A stretch of DNA of 64,000 nt. It comes from Chthonomonas sp. UBA2785 (lineage in GTDB: Bacteria > Armatimonadota > Fimbriimonadia > Fimbriimonadales > Fimbriimonadaceae). Of this stretch, positions 26,586 through 34,755 are shown one piece after another. The number at the start of each line of letters is the position of its first letter. Position 1 is the first letter of the stretch. Below the pieces are notes generated by a model. The model ran no database searches and was not told the origin of the DNA. It saw only the letters and a list, made by a program, of their open reading frames with translations. The position numbers were made by a program, and so were the translations under genes. Where the stretch lies: assembly GCA_002352215.1 (NCBI GenBank), contig DEIB01000038.1, positions 1 to 64,000 of the forward strand, written 5' to 3'.

Positions 26586-28112
26586 ATGGAACTCACTCCC
26601 GGACAAATCCAAATTAGCCAGTTGCGGGCGCTTTACGAAGCCTGGCAGCCAGTGGCCTGGCCCGAGACCCTGTGGCCCGTAGTGCGCCGCAGCGCCGAGG
26701 TCATCGAGCAGTGGGCGCAAGGCGATGAGCCGGTCTACGGCGTGAACACCGGCTTTGGCAAGCTCGCCAAAATTCGGATTCCGGCGGCCGATCTCGGCCA
26801 GTTACAGACCAACCTGGTGCGATCCCACGCGGCCGGAGTCGGGGCGCCGCTGGATGAAGACGTCGTCCGGCTGATCGTACTGCTGAAGGCGGCATCTTTG
26901 GCCCGGGGGTATTCCGGGGTCCGCGAAAGCACCCTCCGCGCCCTCATGGACCTCTACGACCACCAGATTTGGCCGGTGATTCCGTGCCAGGGGTCGGTGG
27001 GGGCCTCCGGCGATCTCGCGCCTCTCGCCCACCTCACTCTGACCCTGATGGGCGAAGGGGAAGCGATGGTGGACGGGGAAGTGGTGCCCTCGGCGCTGGC
27101 TTTGGCCCGGGCCGGCCTGCAACCCATCGAACTCGGCCCCAAGGAAGGGCTGGCCCTGCTGAACGGCACCCAAGTCTCGACCGCACTGGCGCTGGCGGGG
27201 CTCTTTGATGCGGAGCGAGTCTTTGCGGCCGCCCTGGTGGCGGGGGCGCTGAGCACCGATGCCGCGCGGGGAAGTGATGCCCCATTCGATGCCCGTATCC
27301 ACGAAGTGCGAGGCCACGAGGGGCAGATTCGGGTAGGGAAGTGGCTCCGAGAGACGATGCAGGGAAGTGAGATTCGCGACTCGCACCGGGTGAATGATGA
27401 GCGCGTGCAAGACCCGTACTCCCTCCGTTGCCAGCCCCAAGTGATGGGCGCGGCGCTTGATTTCATCGCCCCGGCGGCGCAGGTTTTGATGCGAGAAGCC
27501 AACGCCGTGACCGACAACCCGCTGGTAATGGCGGACACCGGTGAGGTGATTTCGGGCGGCAACTTCCACGCCGAACCCGTGGCCCTCACGGCGGACAGCC
27601 TCGCCATTGCGGTGGCCGAAGTCGCGAGTTTGAGTGAACGGCGCATTGCCTTGCTGATTGACGCCGGGCTTAGTGGCTTGCCCCCGTTCCTCACCCCGAA
27701 TCCGGGGCTTAACTCGGGCTTCATGATTCCGCACGTCACCGCGGCAAGCCTGGTGAGCGAAAACAAGACCCTGGCGCACCCGGCGAGTGTGGATTCGCTT
27801 CCGACCTCGGCGAACCAAGAGGACCATGTGAGCATGGCGACCTGGGCGGGGCGCAAGCTCCGGCAAGTGGTGCACAACGCGGGCTTGGTGGTGAGTATCG
27901 AACTCCTGGCGGCGTGCGAAGGCATTGGGTTGCTCCGCCCCTTGCGCACGTCCGCGCCGCTAGAAGTAGCCTTTGATCAAGTGCGCAGCCTCGTGCCGCC
28001 GTTCACGCAAGATCGCGTGATGTCGGAGGGGATCGAGTTGATTCACGAGCAAGTGGTGCAAGAAGGTGCCTTCCTGGGCCTGACTTCTGAGTTCCTGGTG
28101 CCCGACGCATGA
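26586..28112 (+). CDS. hutH: Histidine ammonia-lyase
   Basis: A 508-residue enzyme that deaminates L-histidine to urocanate. The Ala-Ser-Gly triplet that forms the MIO cofactor is present in GSVGASGDLAPLAHL (about residues 136-150). The catalytic Tyr region VYGVNTGFGKLA, the QDPYSLRC block and the QEDHVSMATWAGRK block are also intact. It starts two bases after hutU ends and overlaps hutG by ATGA. Usual length for the family. Confidence 0.96.
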   Translation: MELTPGQIQISQLRALYEAWQPVAWPETLWPVVRRSAEVIEQWAQGDEPVYGVNTGFGKLAKIRIPAADLGQLQTNLVRSHAAGVGAPLDEDVVRLIVLLKAASLARGYSGVRESTLRALMDLYDHQIWPVIPCQGSVGASGDLAPLAHLTLTLMGEGEAMVDGEVVPSALALARAGLQPIELGPKEGLALLNGTQVSTALALAGLFDAERVFAAALVAGALSTDAARGSDAPFDARIHEVRGHEGQIRVGKWLRETMQGSEIRDSHRVNDERVQDPYSLRCQPQVMGAALDFIAPAAQVLMREANAVTDNPLVMADTGEVISGGNFHAEPVALTADSLAIAVAEVASLSERRIALLIDAGLSGLPPFLTPNPGLNSGFMIPHVTAASLVSENKTLAHPASVDSLPTSANQEDHVSMATWAGRKLRQVVHNAGLVVSIELLAACEGIGLLRPLRTSAPLEVAFDQVRSLVPPFTQDRVMSEGIELIHEQVVQEGAFLGLTSEFLVPDA

Positions 28113-28993
28113 GCCCCGATTGGCGAGGCCGGGTGGATGCCGACGGCGGGCGGCGCTGGCATCAAGTGATCCAAACACCGAGTGACGAGGCGCAGGTGGT
28201 GTTTGTGGGCTTCCCGAGCGACGAGGGTGTGCGCCGAAACCAGGGCCGCCCCGGAGCGGCGGCGGGTCCGGCTCACCTGCGGCGGGCCATGAGTAACTTG
28301 CCCGAGGTTGACCTGACCCTTGCCGATGCCGGGGATACGTCCGTGACTGGTGACCTGGAGCGCGACCTCATCGCTCATGCGTCCGAACTAAGTCGATGGG
28401 TTCGACCAGATCGTCTCGTTGTCGGGTTGGGCGGGGGCCACGAGATTAGCGAAGCGAGCCTGGCATTTTGGCGAGAGTTCGCCTCGAACGGGCATGTTTT
28501 GAACTTGGACGCTCACTTGGATATGCGCGAGGATACCGCCCCGACGTCGGGCACCTCCTTCCGTACTTTCTTAGAAGCCGGAGGGAAGAACCTCCATGCC
28601 TTCGGCATCAGCCGCGCCGCCAATACTCAGCCTCTGTTCAATCTGGCCGACCAGCACGGGGTTCCGATTGTGATGGACACCGAAATGGACCCCTGGCACT
28701 GGCCGGCACAAAGAGAGAGGCTCGTGAGTCTCCTCAAAGAAGCCGAACACGTCTATCTCAGTCTTTGCCTGGACGTGCTGGAAGCCGGAACCGCCCCGGG
28801 GGTCAGCGCCCCTGCCGGGCGCGGGTTGAACGTGGCCGTGGTGGATGACTTTGTGCGCACGGTGGCGCAGTCCGGCAAGTGCCGCCTGTTTGACGTCGCC
28901 GAACTCAATCCTTCCCTCGATATTGACGAGCGCACGGCCCGCGTGGCCGCCCGCCTCATCTGGACCATGGTGGCGGAGCACCCCTTCGCATGA
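28109..28993 (+). CDS. hutG: Formimidoylglutamase (arginase family)
   Basis: 294 residues, a binuclear-metal ureohydrolase that releases formamide from N-formimino-L-glutamate. Metal motifs visible are GLGGGHE (His) and NLDAHLDMR (the DAHxD pair). The third motif reads SLCLDVLEAGTAPGVSAPAG, where the first of the two usual aspartates is Cys. The C-terminal DVAELNPSLDIDERTARVAA fits the family. It lies between hutH and hutI with ATGA overlaps on both sides, which supports the hut role over agmatinase or arginase. Confidence 0.9.
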   Translation: MSPDWRGRVDADGGRRWHQVIQTPSDEAQVVFVGFPSDEGVRRNQGRPGAAAGPAHLRRAMSNLPEVDLTLADAGDTSVTGDLERDLIAHASELSRWVRPDRLVVGLGGGHEISEASLAFWREFASNGHVLNLDAHLDMREDTAPTSGTSFRTFLEAGGKNLHAFGISRAANTQPLFNLADQHGVPIVMDTEMDPWHWPAQRERLVSLLKEAEHVYLSLCLDVLEAGTAPGVSAPAGRGLNVAVVDDFVRTVAQSGKCRLFDVAELNPSLDIDERTARVAARLIWTMVAEHPFA

Positions 28994-30198
28994 GTCAGCT
29001 CGTATTCCGCAACGGAAACCTGGCGACCATGAGCGGGGAAGGCCTGGGCGTGATCGAGCAGGGTGCCCTGGTCGTCACGAACGGCAACATTGAGTACGCA
29101 GGCCCGGAAAACGCATTGCCGCAACTCAACCCCGGCCACCAGGAAATTGACCTGAAGGGAAGCTGGCTCACCCCCGGCCTGATCGACGCCCACACCCACT
29201 TGGTGTACGCCGGGAACCGCAGCGACGAACACATCCGGCGCCGCGCGGGCGTGCCCTACGCCGATATCGCCGCCCAGGGCGGAGGCATCCGCCGCACCGT
29301 CCGCGAGACCCGCGCCGCCACCTCCGATGACCTCAAATCTGATGCCAGAAAGAGGCTGAAGCAACTCGCCCGGGGTGGGGTGACGACCATCGAAATCAAG
29401 TCCGGTTACGGCCTGGATGAAGCTACCGAACGCCGGTGCCTCCAAGTCGCGCGCGAGCTTGGCGACGAAGGCGTGGCCAGTATCACCACCACCTACCTGG
29501 GGGCGCACGGCTTTCCTCCGGAGTTTCAAGACCAGCCCGAAGCCTATCTGGACTGGGTGATCGCCGAAGTCATGCCCGGCATCGTACGCGACCACCTGGC
29601 CGATGCCGCCGATGCCTTTTGTGAGAGGGTTGCCTGCAATGCCGGCCAGACTCGCCGCTACTTGCAAGCGGCCAAAGACCTCGGTCTCAAACTTCACCTG
29701 CACGCCGACCAACTGACCGACGGAGGCGGCGGGGAACTCGCGGCTGCCCTTGGCGCTCTTTCGGCCGACCACCTGGAGTACTGCTCCGAGGCCTCTGCGC
29801 AGGCCATGGGGGAGGCCGGCACCGTGGCCACGCACCTCCCGGGGGCGTTCTATTGTCTGCAAGAACCGCAAGCCCCGCCCGTCCACTGGTTCCGCGAGTA
29901 CCGCGTGCCGATGGCCGTCGCCACCGACTGCAACCCGGGCACCAGCCCCGTCACGAACCTCCCATTGATGATGCACATGGCCACCACCATGTTCGGGCTC
30001 ACCGTAGAAGAAGCGTGGCAAGGCGTGACCAAGAACGCCGCCCGCGCCCTGGGGATGAAAGACCGCGGGGAACTACGCCCCGGGCTCCGGGCCGACCTCG
30101 CGGTGTGGGAATTTGACCACCCGCAAGACCTCCTGGCCAGCCTCGGCATCTATGAATGCCAGGGCACCTGGCTCGCCGGGCAAGCCGTTCAGCTCTGA
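28990..30198 (+). CDS. hutI: Imidazolonepropionase
   Basis: A 402-residue amidohydrolase that opens the imidazolone ring. The metal motif DAHTHLVYAGNRSDE lies near residues 65-79, followed by IEIKSGYGLD, TYLGAHGFPPEF, LHADQLTDGGGGELAAALGA, SADHLEYCS and ATDCNPGTSPV. Length and motif order match HutI. Last gene of the hut operon. Its 3' end overlaps the convergent thioesterase gene by ten bases. Confidence 0.95.
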   Translation: MSQLVFRNGNLATMSGEGLGVIEQGALVVTNGNIEYAGPENALPQLNPGHQEIDLKGSWLTPGLIDAHTHLVYAGNRSDEHIRRRAGVPYADIAAQGGGIRRTVRETRAATSDDLKSDARKRLKQLARGGVTTIEIKSGYGLDEATERRCLQVARELGDEGVASITTTYLGAHGFPPEFQDQPEAYLDWVIAEVMPGIVRDHLADAADAFCERVACNAGQTRRYLQAAKDLGLKLHLHADQLTDGGGGELAAALGALSADHLEYCSEASAQAMGEAGTVATHLPGAFYCLQEPQAPPVHWFREYRVPMAVATDCNPGTSPVTNLPLMMHMATTMFGLTVEEAWQGVTKNAARALGMKDRGELRPGLRADLAVWEFDHPQDLLASLGIYECQGTWLAGQAVQL

Positions 30199-30617
30199 TC
30201 CACCACGGCCAAGGTGATGCGGGCCACGGCGGCCGTCACTTCGTCCACCTCGCGCACCATTTCCACATCCCAGACCTGCGTGCGCGATCCCTTGTGGACC
30301 AGTTTGCCCTCGGCGCGGATCAGCCCGACACGGGCCGAACGCAAGAGGTTCATCGAGACTTGCTGGCCGACCACCACCTGGCGAGGGAAATCCACGTGCC
30401 ATAGCCCGCCCACCGAGGCCACCGTCTCGGCCAGGGCGGCAAAGGCACCCCCGTGCATCAGCCCAAAGGGCTGCGTGGTGCGGGCGTCCACCGGCATGTG
30501 CATCACCACGCCCGTTTCGTCGTAGCGGGTGCAGGTGATGCCCAAAGCGCCGGTCAAGCCTTGCTCAAGCTGGCGTGTGACCTCGAGGAGAGCTTCATCC
30601 GGCGTCATGACCCGCAT
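30189..30617 (-). CDS. menI: Hotdog-fold thioesterase, YdiI/MenI-like (candidate DHNA-CoA hydrolase)
   Basis: 142 residues of the PaaI-type hotdog family. The block MPVDARTTQPFGLMHGGA followed by FAALAETVAS closely matches E. coli YdiI/MenI as I recall it (MPVDTRTHQPFGLLHGG...), including the catalytic Glu of ALAET. It is encoded alone, not in the men cluster six kilobases away, but that cluster lacks a DHNA-CoA thioesterase. I start at ATG 30617; ATG 30608 is also possible. Family certain, MenI role inferred. Confidence 0.72.
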   Translation of the reverse strand: MRVMTPDEALLEVTRQLEQGLTGALGITCTRYDETGVVMHMPVDARTTQPFGLMHGGAFAALAETVASVGGLWHVDFPRQVVVGQQVSMNLLRSARVGLIRAEGKLVHKGSRTQVWDVEMVREVDEVTAAVARITLAVVDQS

Positions 30618-30663
30618 TTTACATGGCGTGGCTCGGCCCGACCGCGCGAGGTAACGTCTTGCC

Positions 30664-31125
30664 ATGAATGCAACTCGCCGCCGTCCCGGCCCACTGACAT
30701 GGTTTGCCGCCGCCGGCGCCCTCCTGATTCTTGCTTGTGGTGGTGATGGCGCATTTGTCGATCCCGTGAGCGACCAGAACGTGACCCTGAGCGTGGCGGG
30801 CGTGCCGAGTGCCAATCCGGGGCAAACCTTCGATCTGCAGGTGGCGCACGACCCAGACCTGAACAACGACGGCAACTTTGTGCCGCGATTGGCGGACCGC
30901 ATCGTGTTTTTTGTGGACGACGCCAAGATTCAGCCCATCGCGCCGATCAACATCCCAAATCCGGGCGAGGTTAATAATTTGACGATCCCGGTGACCGTCA
31001 GCCCGGCCGCTGAGGCCGGTACGACGATCATTCGCGCCGAACTCCGTAGCAGCGGTAGCGAGATCAACCCCAGCACCGCCGGGGAAATCGAAATCACCGT
31101 CACGATTCCGGCGCCTGGCCCCTAA
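30664..31125 (+). CDS. Hypothetical lipoprotein
   Basis: 153 residues. The signal sequence ends in a lipobox-like LILAC (Cys25) followed by GGDG, which suggests outer-membrane or surface anchoring. The mature part is beta-rich with acidic Asn/Asp stretches (DLNNDGNFVP) and ends in a Pro/Ala tail. No recognised family; an Ig-like or cohesin-like fold is possible. It shares a 4-base stop overlap (CTAA) with the convergent gene. Confidence 0.65.
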   Translation: MNATRRRPGPLTWFAAAGALLILACGGDGAFVDPVSDQNVTLSVAGVPSANPGQTFDLQVAHDPDLNNDGNFVPRLADRIVFFVDDAKIQPIAPINIPNPGEVNNLTIPVTVSPAAEAGTTIIRAELRSSGSEINPSTAGEIEITVTIPAPGP

Positions 31126-31415
31126 GGGGCTTCAGAACGGGTTGGGGTGGTATCGGGGGCGCTCCAAGCGACCCCTTCGAAGGCCATCACGACGATGAAG
31201 ACGATGACCATGATGATCAGGCCAAGCAAATTGATGCTCTGCAATCCTTTTGGCAGGCCCGGCACGAGGTCTTGATCGTCACTTGAAGTCGGTCTGCGCC
31301 CGATGTAATTGAAGTTCGGAGCATTCAATCCGGTGGCCACGTGACCGCAGCAACAGGCTTGGCCCTCTTGGACTTCGTCACCGCAAGTCAAGCATCGATA
31401 GAACGCACGATCCAT
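31122..31415 (-). CDS. Zinc-ribbon membrane protein, hypothetical
   Basis: 97 residues. The N-terminal CLTCGDEVQEGQACCCGH provides two Cys pairs for a zinc ribbon, followed by a polar linker. One strong membrane helix (LGLIIMVIVFIVVMAF, about residues 64-79) comes next, then a short tail. Tail-anchored-like topology with the ribbon in the cytoplasm is likely. The 101-base AT-rich stretch upstream (31416-31516) contains a TTGACA on the minus strand but no well-spaced -10. Confidence 0.6.
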   Translation of the reverse strand: MDRAFYRCLTCGDEVQEGQACCCGHVATGLNAPNFNYIGRRPTSSDDQDLVPGLPKGLQSINLLGLIIMVIVFIVVMAFEGVAWSAPDTTPTRSEAP

Positions 31416-31516
31416 CGCGTCGAGAGAGAATACCCGCCTTCATTTGTCAATGTCATAATATAGATTATCAGAAACAATGGAGGCTCAACTCAGGCCACTT
31501 CCCTGGGGGTGATGAG

Positions 31517-31807
31517 TTAGCGATTGCCGCTCGGAACTTGGGCTTCCTTGAGGATGTCGTTCTCGAAAAAGAGGAGCCAATCCTGTTTCGTCTTGGGGTG
31601 CGTGTACTTGTAGCCCTGAAACGGACCGGTCTTGCCCAGATACTGCGCCTTGCCACAGATCCGTTCCACTTCAGACAGGGTCATGCCACGCTTGACGTTT
31701 TTGGTGCACGCCTCCCAGAACGCCATCTCCGAACCGTTGCCGCAGCCGCTCAGGCCAACAACGATCAAAACGGCAGCAAAACTCAACTTCCAGATACCAA
31801 ATGGCAT
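31517..31807 (-). CDS. Small BamE/SmpA-like lipoprotein
   Basis: 96 residues from ATG 31807; 31822 is an alternative start. The signal peptide ends VVGLSGC, a lipobox. The mature domain VKRGMTLSEVERICGKAQ...YKYTHPKTKQDWLLFFENDIL has the layout of SmpA/OmlA-type domains (GMTxxEVxxxLG, then YxxxxLxFxxxxL). Likely periplasmic and outer-membrane-anchored. It is too small to call as the Bam complex subunit itself. Confidence 0.6.
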   Translation of the reverse strand: MPFGIWKLSFAAVLIVVGLSGCGNGSEMAFWEACTKNVKRGMTLSEVERICGKAQYLGKTGPFQGYKYTHPKTKQDWLLFFENDILKEAQVPSGNR

Positions 31808-31883
31808 GGGCACCTCGCCCAACGTGGGGCTATCTGGAAGTCTAGCCTAACCCGCCTGCCCATCGGGCATACAAATTGGTGCG

Positions 31884-32072
31884 TTACGCGGTCAAGCGAT
31901 CGAGCAGGTTCTCCGCCGAGTCAAAGAGCTTGTCCACGTCTTCGTTCTCGTGGCGCTTCGCCATCAGCCACCAGGTGGCCGCGGCCAGCGCCGCTAGGCC
32001 AAGCCCCGCCCACACCCATTGGGTGCCGCCAGTGGCCTTTTCGGGAATCGTTTCTTCGTTGACGTGTTCCAT
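31884..32072 (-). CDS. Small single-helix membrane protein
   Basis: 62 residues from ATG 32072; 32084 is also possible. An acidic N-terminus, one Ala/Trp-rich membrane helix (WVWAGLGLAALAAATWWLMA) and a charged C-terminal helix NEDVDKLFDSAENLLDRL. No recognised family. The downstream interval to ffh (32085-32218) shows no gene or RNA that I can support. Confidence 0.5.
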   Translation of the reverse strand: MEHVNEETIPEKATGGTQWVWAGLGLAALAAATWWLMAKRHENEDVDKLFDSAENLLDRLTA

Positions 32073-32218
32073 GGTGTTCCTCATCTCTAAATCTCGGCAA
32101 ATGCTCCCAGCTTTTTCAGGCTAGGCGTCATGTCTTTCTACGCCATTCGACGCGCGTCCCCCGGCCAAAGGTTCCTTCCCGCCTGCGCAAACTTCAGATT
32201 CGCTAAACTCTGGGGCAC

Positions 32219-33544
32219 ATGTTGGACACCTTGACGCGTCGATTAGGAGGCTTGGTCGCCGGTTGGCGCGGCCGTGGTCGCCTCACCGAAGACGACGTCA
32301 ACGATGCTCTCCGCGAGGTGCGCACGGCGCTTCTTGAAGCCGACGTCAACTTCCTTGTCGCCAAGCAGTTTGTGGCCCGCGTGCGCGAAAAGGCGGTGGG
32401 CGAAGAGATCTTTGCCAACCTCAACGCCGACCAGACCCTCATCCGCATTGTCCGTGATGAACTGGTGGCCCTGCTGGGCGGCGGCGATACGCCGGTCAAC
32501 TGGGCGCCGAACCCGCCCACGGTCATCCTTTTGGCGGGCCTGCAAGGTTCTGGGAAAACCACCACCTCGGCCAAGCTGGCCCTTTGGTTCCGCTCCCAGG
32601 GCAAGAAGGCGATGCTGGCCGCTTGCGACCTGCAGCGCCCGGCCGCCATTCAACAGCTTCAAGTCTTGGGCGAACAGATTGACGTGCCCGTGTTTACGGC
32701 CACCGGCACCACTCCCCCCGAGGTCGCCCGACAAGCCCTGGAGCGCTGCAAGCACCTTTTCCTCGATGTCCTGATTGTGGACACCGCTGGCCGCCTGAGC
32801 ATCGACGAAGACCTGATGAACGAGCTTGCTGCCATCGAAAAGGCGGTGGGCTCGCATGAGCGGCTTCTGGTTCTCGATGCCGCCACCGGTCAAGAGGCCG
32901 TCAACGTGGCCGAAGCCTTCGGCAAGCGGGTGGACCTCACCGGGGTCATCTTCACCAAGCTCGATGGCGACGCGCGCGGAGGGGCCATTCTTTCCGTCCG
33001 CGAAGCCAGCGGCATTCCCGTCCGCTTCATCGGGGTCGGCGAGCAGGTGGAAGCGCTGGACCTGTTCCACCCCACCCGGATGGCCGAGCGCATCCTGGGC
33101 ATGGGTGACGTGCTCGCGCTGATCGAAAAGGCCGAGGCTGCGTTCTCACCGGAGGATTCGCAGGACCTGCAGGGCAAGATCACCACCGGCAAGATGGACT
33201 TTGCCGACTTCTTGCAGCAGATCCGCATGGTGCGTCGTTTGGGCCCGCTCAAGAACGTGATTAAGATGCTGCCCGGGGCCGCTACCATGCTGCCGGAGGA
33301 GGCTCTGGATGGCTTTGACGAACGGAAGATGGACCACATTGAGGCCATCATCCTCAGCATGACCCCGGAGGAGCGTTCGAACCCGGATATACTGAATGGC
33401 TCACGACGGCGACGCATCGCCAACGGCTCGGGCCGAACTCCACAAGAGGTCAACCGACTCGTCGACCAGCTGTTTGAAATGCGAAGACAAATGAAGCAGT
33501 TCAGCAAGATGGAAAAGCGGATGCGTCGTGTAAAGCGCCGTTAA
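32219..33544 (+). CDS. ffh: Signal recognition particle protein Ffh
   Basis: A 441-residue SRP GTPase that targets nascent membrane proteins. The N domain is followed by the G domain with G1 GLQGSGKTTT, DTAGR and TKLDGDARGG. A methionine-rich M domain (from about residue 325) ends in a strongly basic tail (MRRVKRR). The SGSRRRRIA-type RNA-binding segment is present as NGSRRRRIANGSGR. Start ATG 32219. It heads the run ffh-rpsP-khpA-rimM-obg. Confidence 0.96.
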   Translation: MLDTLTRRLGGLVAGWRGRGRLTEDDVNDALREVRTALLEADVNFLVAKQFVARVREKAVGEEIFANLNADQTLIRIVRDELVALLGGGDTPVNWAPNPPTVILLAGLQGSGKTTTSAKLALWFRSQGKKAMLAACDLQRPAAIQQLQVLGEQIDVPVFTATGTTPPEVARQALERCKHLFLDVLIVDTAGRLSIDEDLMNELAAIEKAVGSHERLLVLDAATGQEAVNVAEAFGKRVDLTGVIFTKLDGDARGGAILSVREASGIPVRFIGVGEQVEALDLFHPTRMAERILGMGDVLALIEKAEAAFSPEDSQDLQGKITTGKMDFADFLQQIRMVRRLGPLKNVIKMLPGAATMLPEEALDGFDERKMDHIEAIILSMTPEERSNPDILNGSRRRRIANGSGRTPQEVNRLVDQLFEMRRQMKQFSKMEKRMRRVKRR

Positions 33545-33574
33545 AGGCAACAACTAGGAGTTACAACAACAAAC

Positions 33575-33979
33575 GTGGTACGAATTCGTCTTCGCCGCAT
33601 GGGCAACAAGCACCGTCCCTTCTATCGCATTATCGTCACGAAGAGCGCTTCCCCGCGATCGGGCGCGCACATCGAGATTCTCGGCACCTACAATTCCCTC
33701 ACCCGGCCCTCGACCGTCACCCTGAACGGCGAGCGAGCCCTGCACTGGCTGATGGAAGGCGCCCAGCCGACCGAAACCGTGGCCTACCTGCTGAAGCGAG
33801 AGGGTGTGCTGGAGCAATTCTTTGCCAAGCGACCGAAGGCCAAAGCCAACTACAAGTTCCTGGACAAGCGCACGGCTGCCATGAGCCAAGGTTCGGCGAT
33901 GGATGAAAAGCCGGCCAAGACGGAAGAAGCCCCGGTTGAAGCTCCGGCCGAAGTCGCTGCCGAAGGATCCGAAGCATGA
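33575..33979 (+). CDS. rpsP: 30S ribosomal protein S16
   Basis: 134 residues from GTG 33575, with AGGAG about 15 bases upstream. The core VRIRLRRMGNKHRPFYRIIV...EILGTYN...L..ERALHWL..GAQPTETV is unmistakable. The usual protein is about 80-95 residues; here an acidic Ala/Glu/Pro tail (KTEEAPVEAPAEVAAEGSEA) adds roughly 40. Its stop overlaps the khpA start by ATGA. Confidence 0.95.
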   Translation: MVRIRLRRMGNKHRPFYRIIVTKSASPRSGAHIEILGTYNSLTRPSTVTLNGERALHWLMEGAQPTETVAYLLKREGVLEQFFAKRPKAKANYKFLDKRTAAMSQGSAMDEKPAKTEEAPVEAPAEVAAEGSEA

Positions 33980-34218
33980 GCCTGAACCCGCTCGTAGAAA
34001 CCCTTTTCCGCCTCGCGGCTCAAGACGAAGACGCCGTGAGCGTCTCCGATAAGAACGATCGCGGCACCATGGTCTACACCGTCAATGTGGCTCCCGGCGA
34101 TGTCGGGCGCGTGATTGGCAAGGATGGCCGTGTGGTGCAGTGCATTCGCAACGTCGTTTCGGCGGTCGGTGCGAAGGGTGGCTCGCGCACCGTCGTCAAG
34201 GTCGCGGCGCGGGACTAA
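33976..34218 (+). CDS. khpA: KH-domain RNA-binding protein KhpA (YlqC)
   Basis: 80 residues containing one KH domain with the GxxG loop in VIGKDGRVVQCIRNVV. It sits exactly where khpA/ylqC is usually found, between rpsP and rimM, coupled to rpsP by ATGA. KhpA binds RNA, usually together with KhpB, and affects cell-envelope growth and sRNA regulation in some bacteria; KhpB is not in the window. Confidence 0.92.
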   Translation: MSLNPLVETLFRLAAQDEDAVSVSDKNDRGTMVYTVNVAPGDVGRVIGKDGRVVQCIRNVVSAVGAKGGSRTVVKVAARD

Positions 34219-34236
34219 TCCTCCCTCCTTAGTTGA

Positions 34237-34755
34237 ATGCCTGGCCCCCAGGAAGCTGAATGGACACCGATTGGGCGTATCGTCGGTGTCTTTGGCCTCC
34301 AAGGGGGCCTTAAAGTTGAACCCCTCACCAATTTTGCGACCCGATTTGAGGTCGGGGCACGCCTGTTCTTGGGTGGCAAGGAGCATCGTATCCACAAGGT
34401 GCACTGGCACGGCCAGCAGGTACGCATTCATATTGATGGCGTGGAGACCGTCGAGGCCGCCGAGGTCTTGCGCGGTCAAATGCTCAACGTCCCCGCTGCC
34501 GACAAACCCAAGCTCGCGAAGGATGAATTCCGGGTGGTGGACCTCATTGGTTGCGAAGTGATCACAGCCGATGGCCAGTCCCTTGGGGCTCTGGAAGATG
34601 TGGTGGCCAGCCCCGCCCAAGATCTGCTTAAGGTCGGCGAGATTCTGATCCCCATGTCCAAGACCTTCGTGAAAAAAATTGACTTGGACAACCGCACCAT
34701 CACCGTCGAACTCATCCCCGGCATGCTAAACGAGGAGGACGCTATTGTTTCTTGA
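34237..34755 (+). CDS. rimM: Ribosome maturation factor RimM
   Basis: 172 residues: RimM N-domain (IGRIVGVFGLQGGLKVEPLTNF) and a PRC-barrel C-domain (DLIGCEVITADGQSLGALEDVV...ILIPMSKTFVKKIDLDNRTI). It assists 30S assembly by binding S19. Its last codons overlap the obg start. In many genomes trmD and rplS follow here; they are absent. Confidence 0.93.
   Translation: MPGPQEAEWTPIGRIVGVFGLQGGLKVEPLTNFATRFEVGARLFLGGKEHRIHKVHWHGQQVRIHIDGVETVEAAEVLRGQMLNVPAADKPKLAKDEFRVVDLIGCEVITADGQSLGALEDVVASPAQDLLKVGEILIPMSKTFVKKIDLDNRTITVELIPGMLNEEDAIVS

Noticed and set aside
32085..32218. Spacer before ffh examined for the 4.5S SRP RNA
   Set aside because: No long self-complementary hairpin or conserved tetraloop pattern found.
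32243..33070. Long open frame antisense to ffh (275 codons)
   Set aside because: Exact shadow of a certain gene; the translation is His/Gly/Val-rich with no motif, as expected for antisense of GC-rich code.
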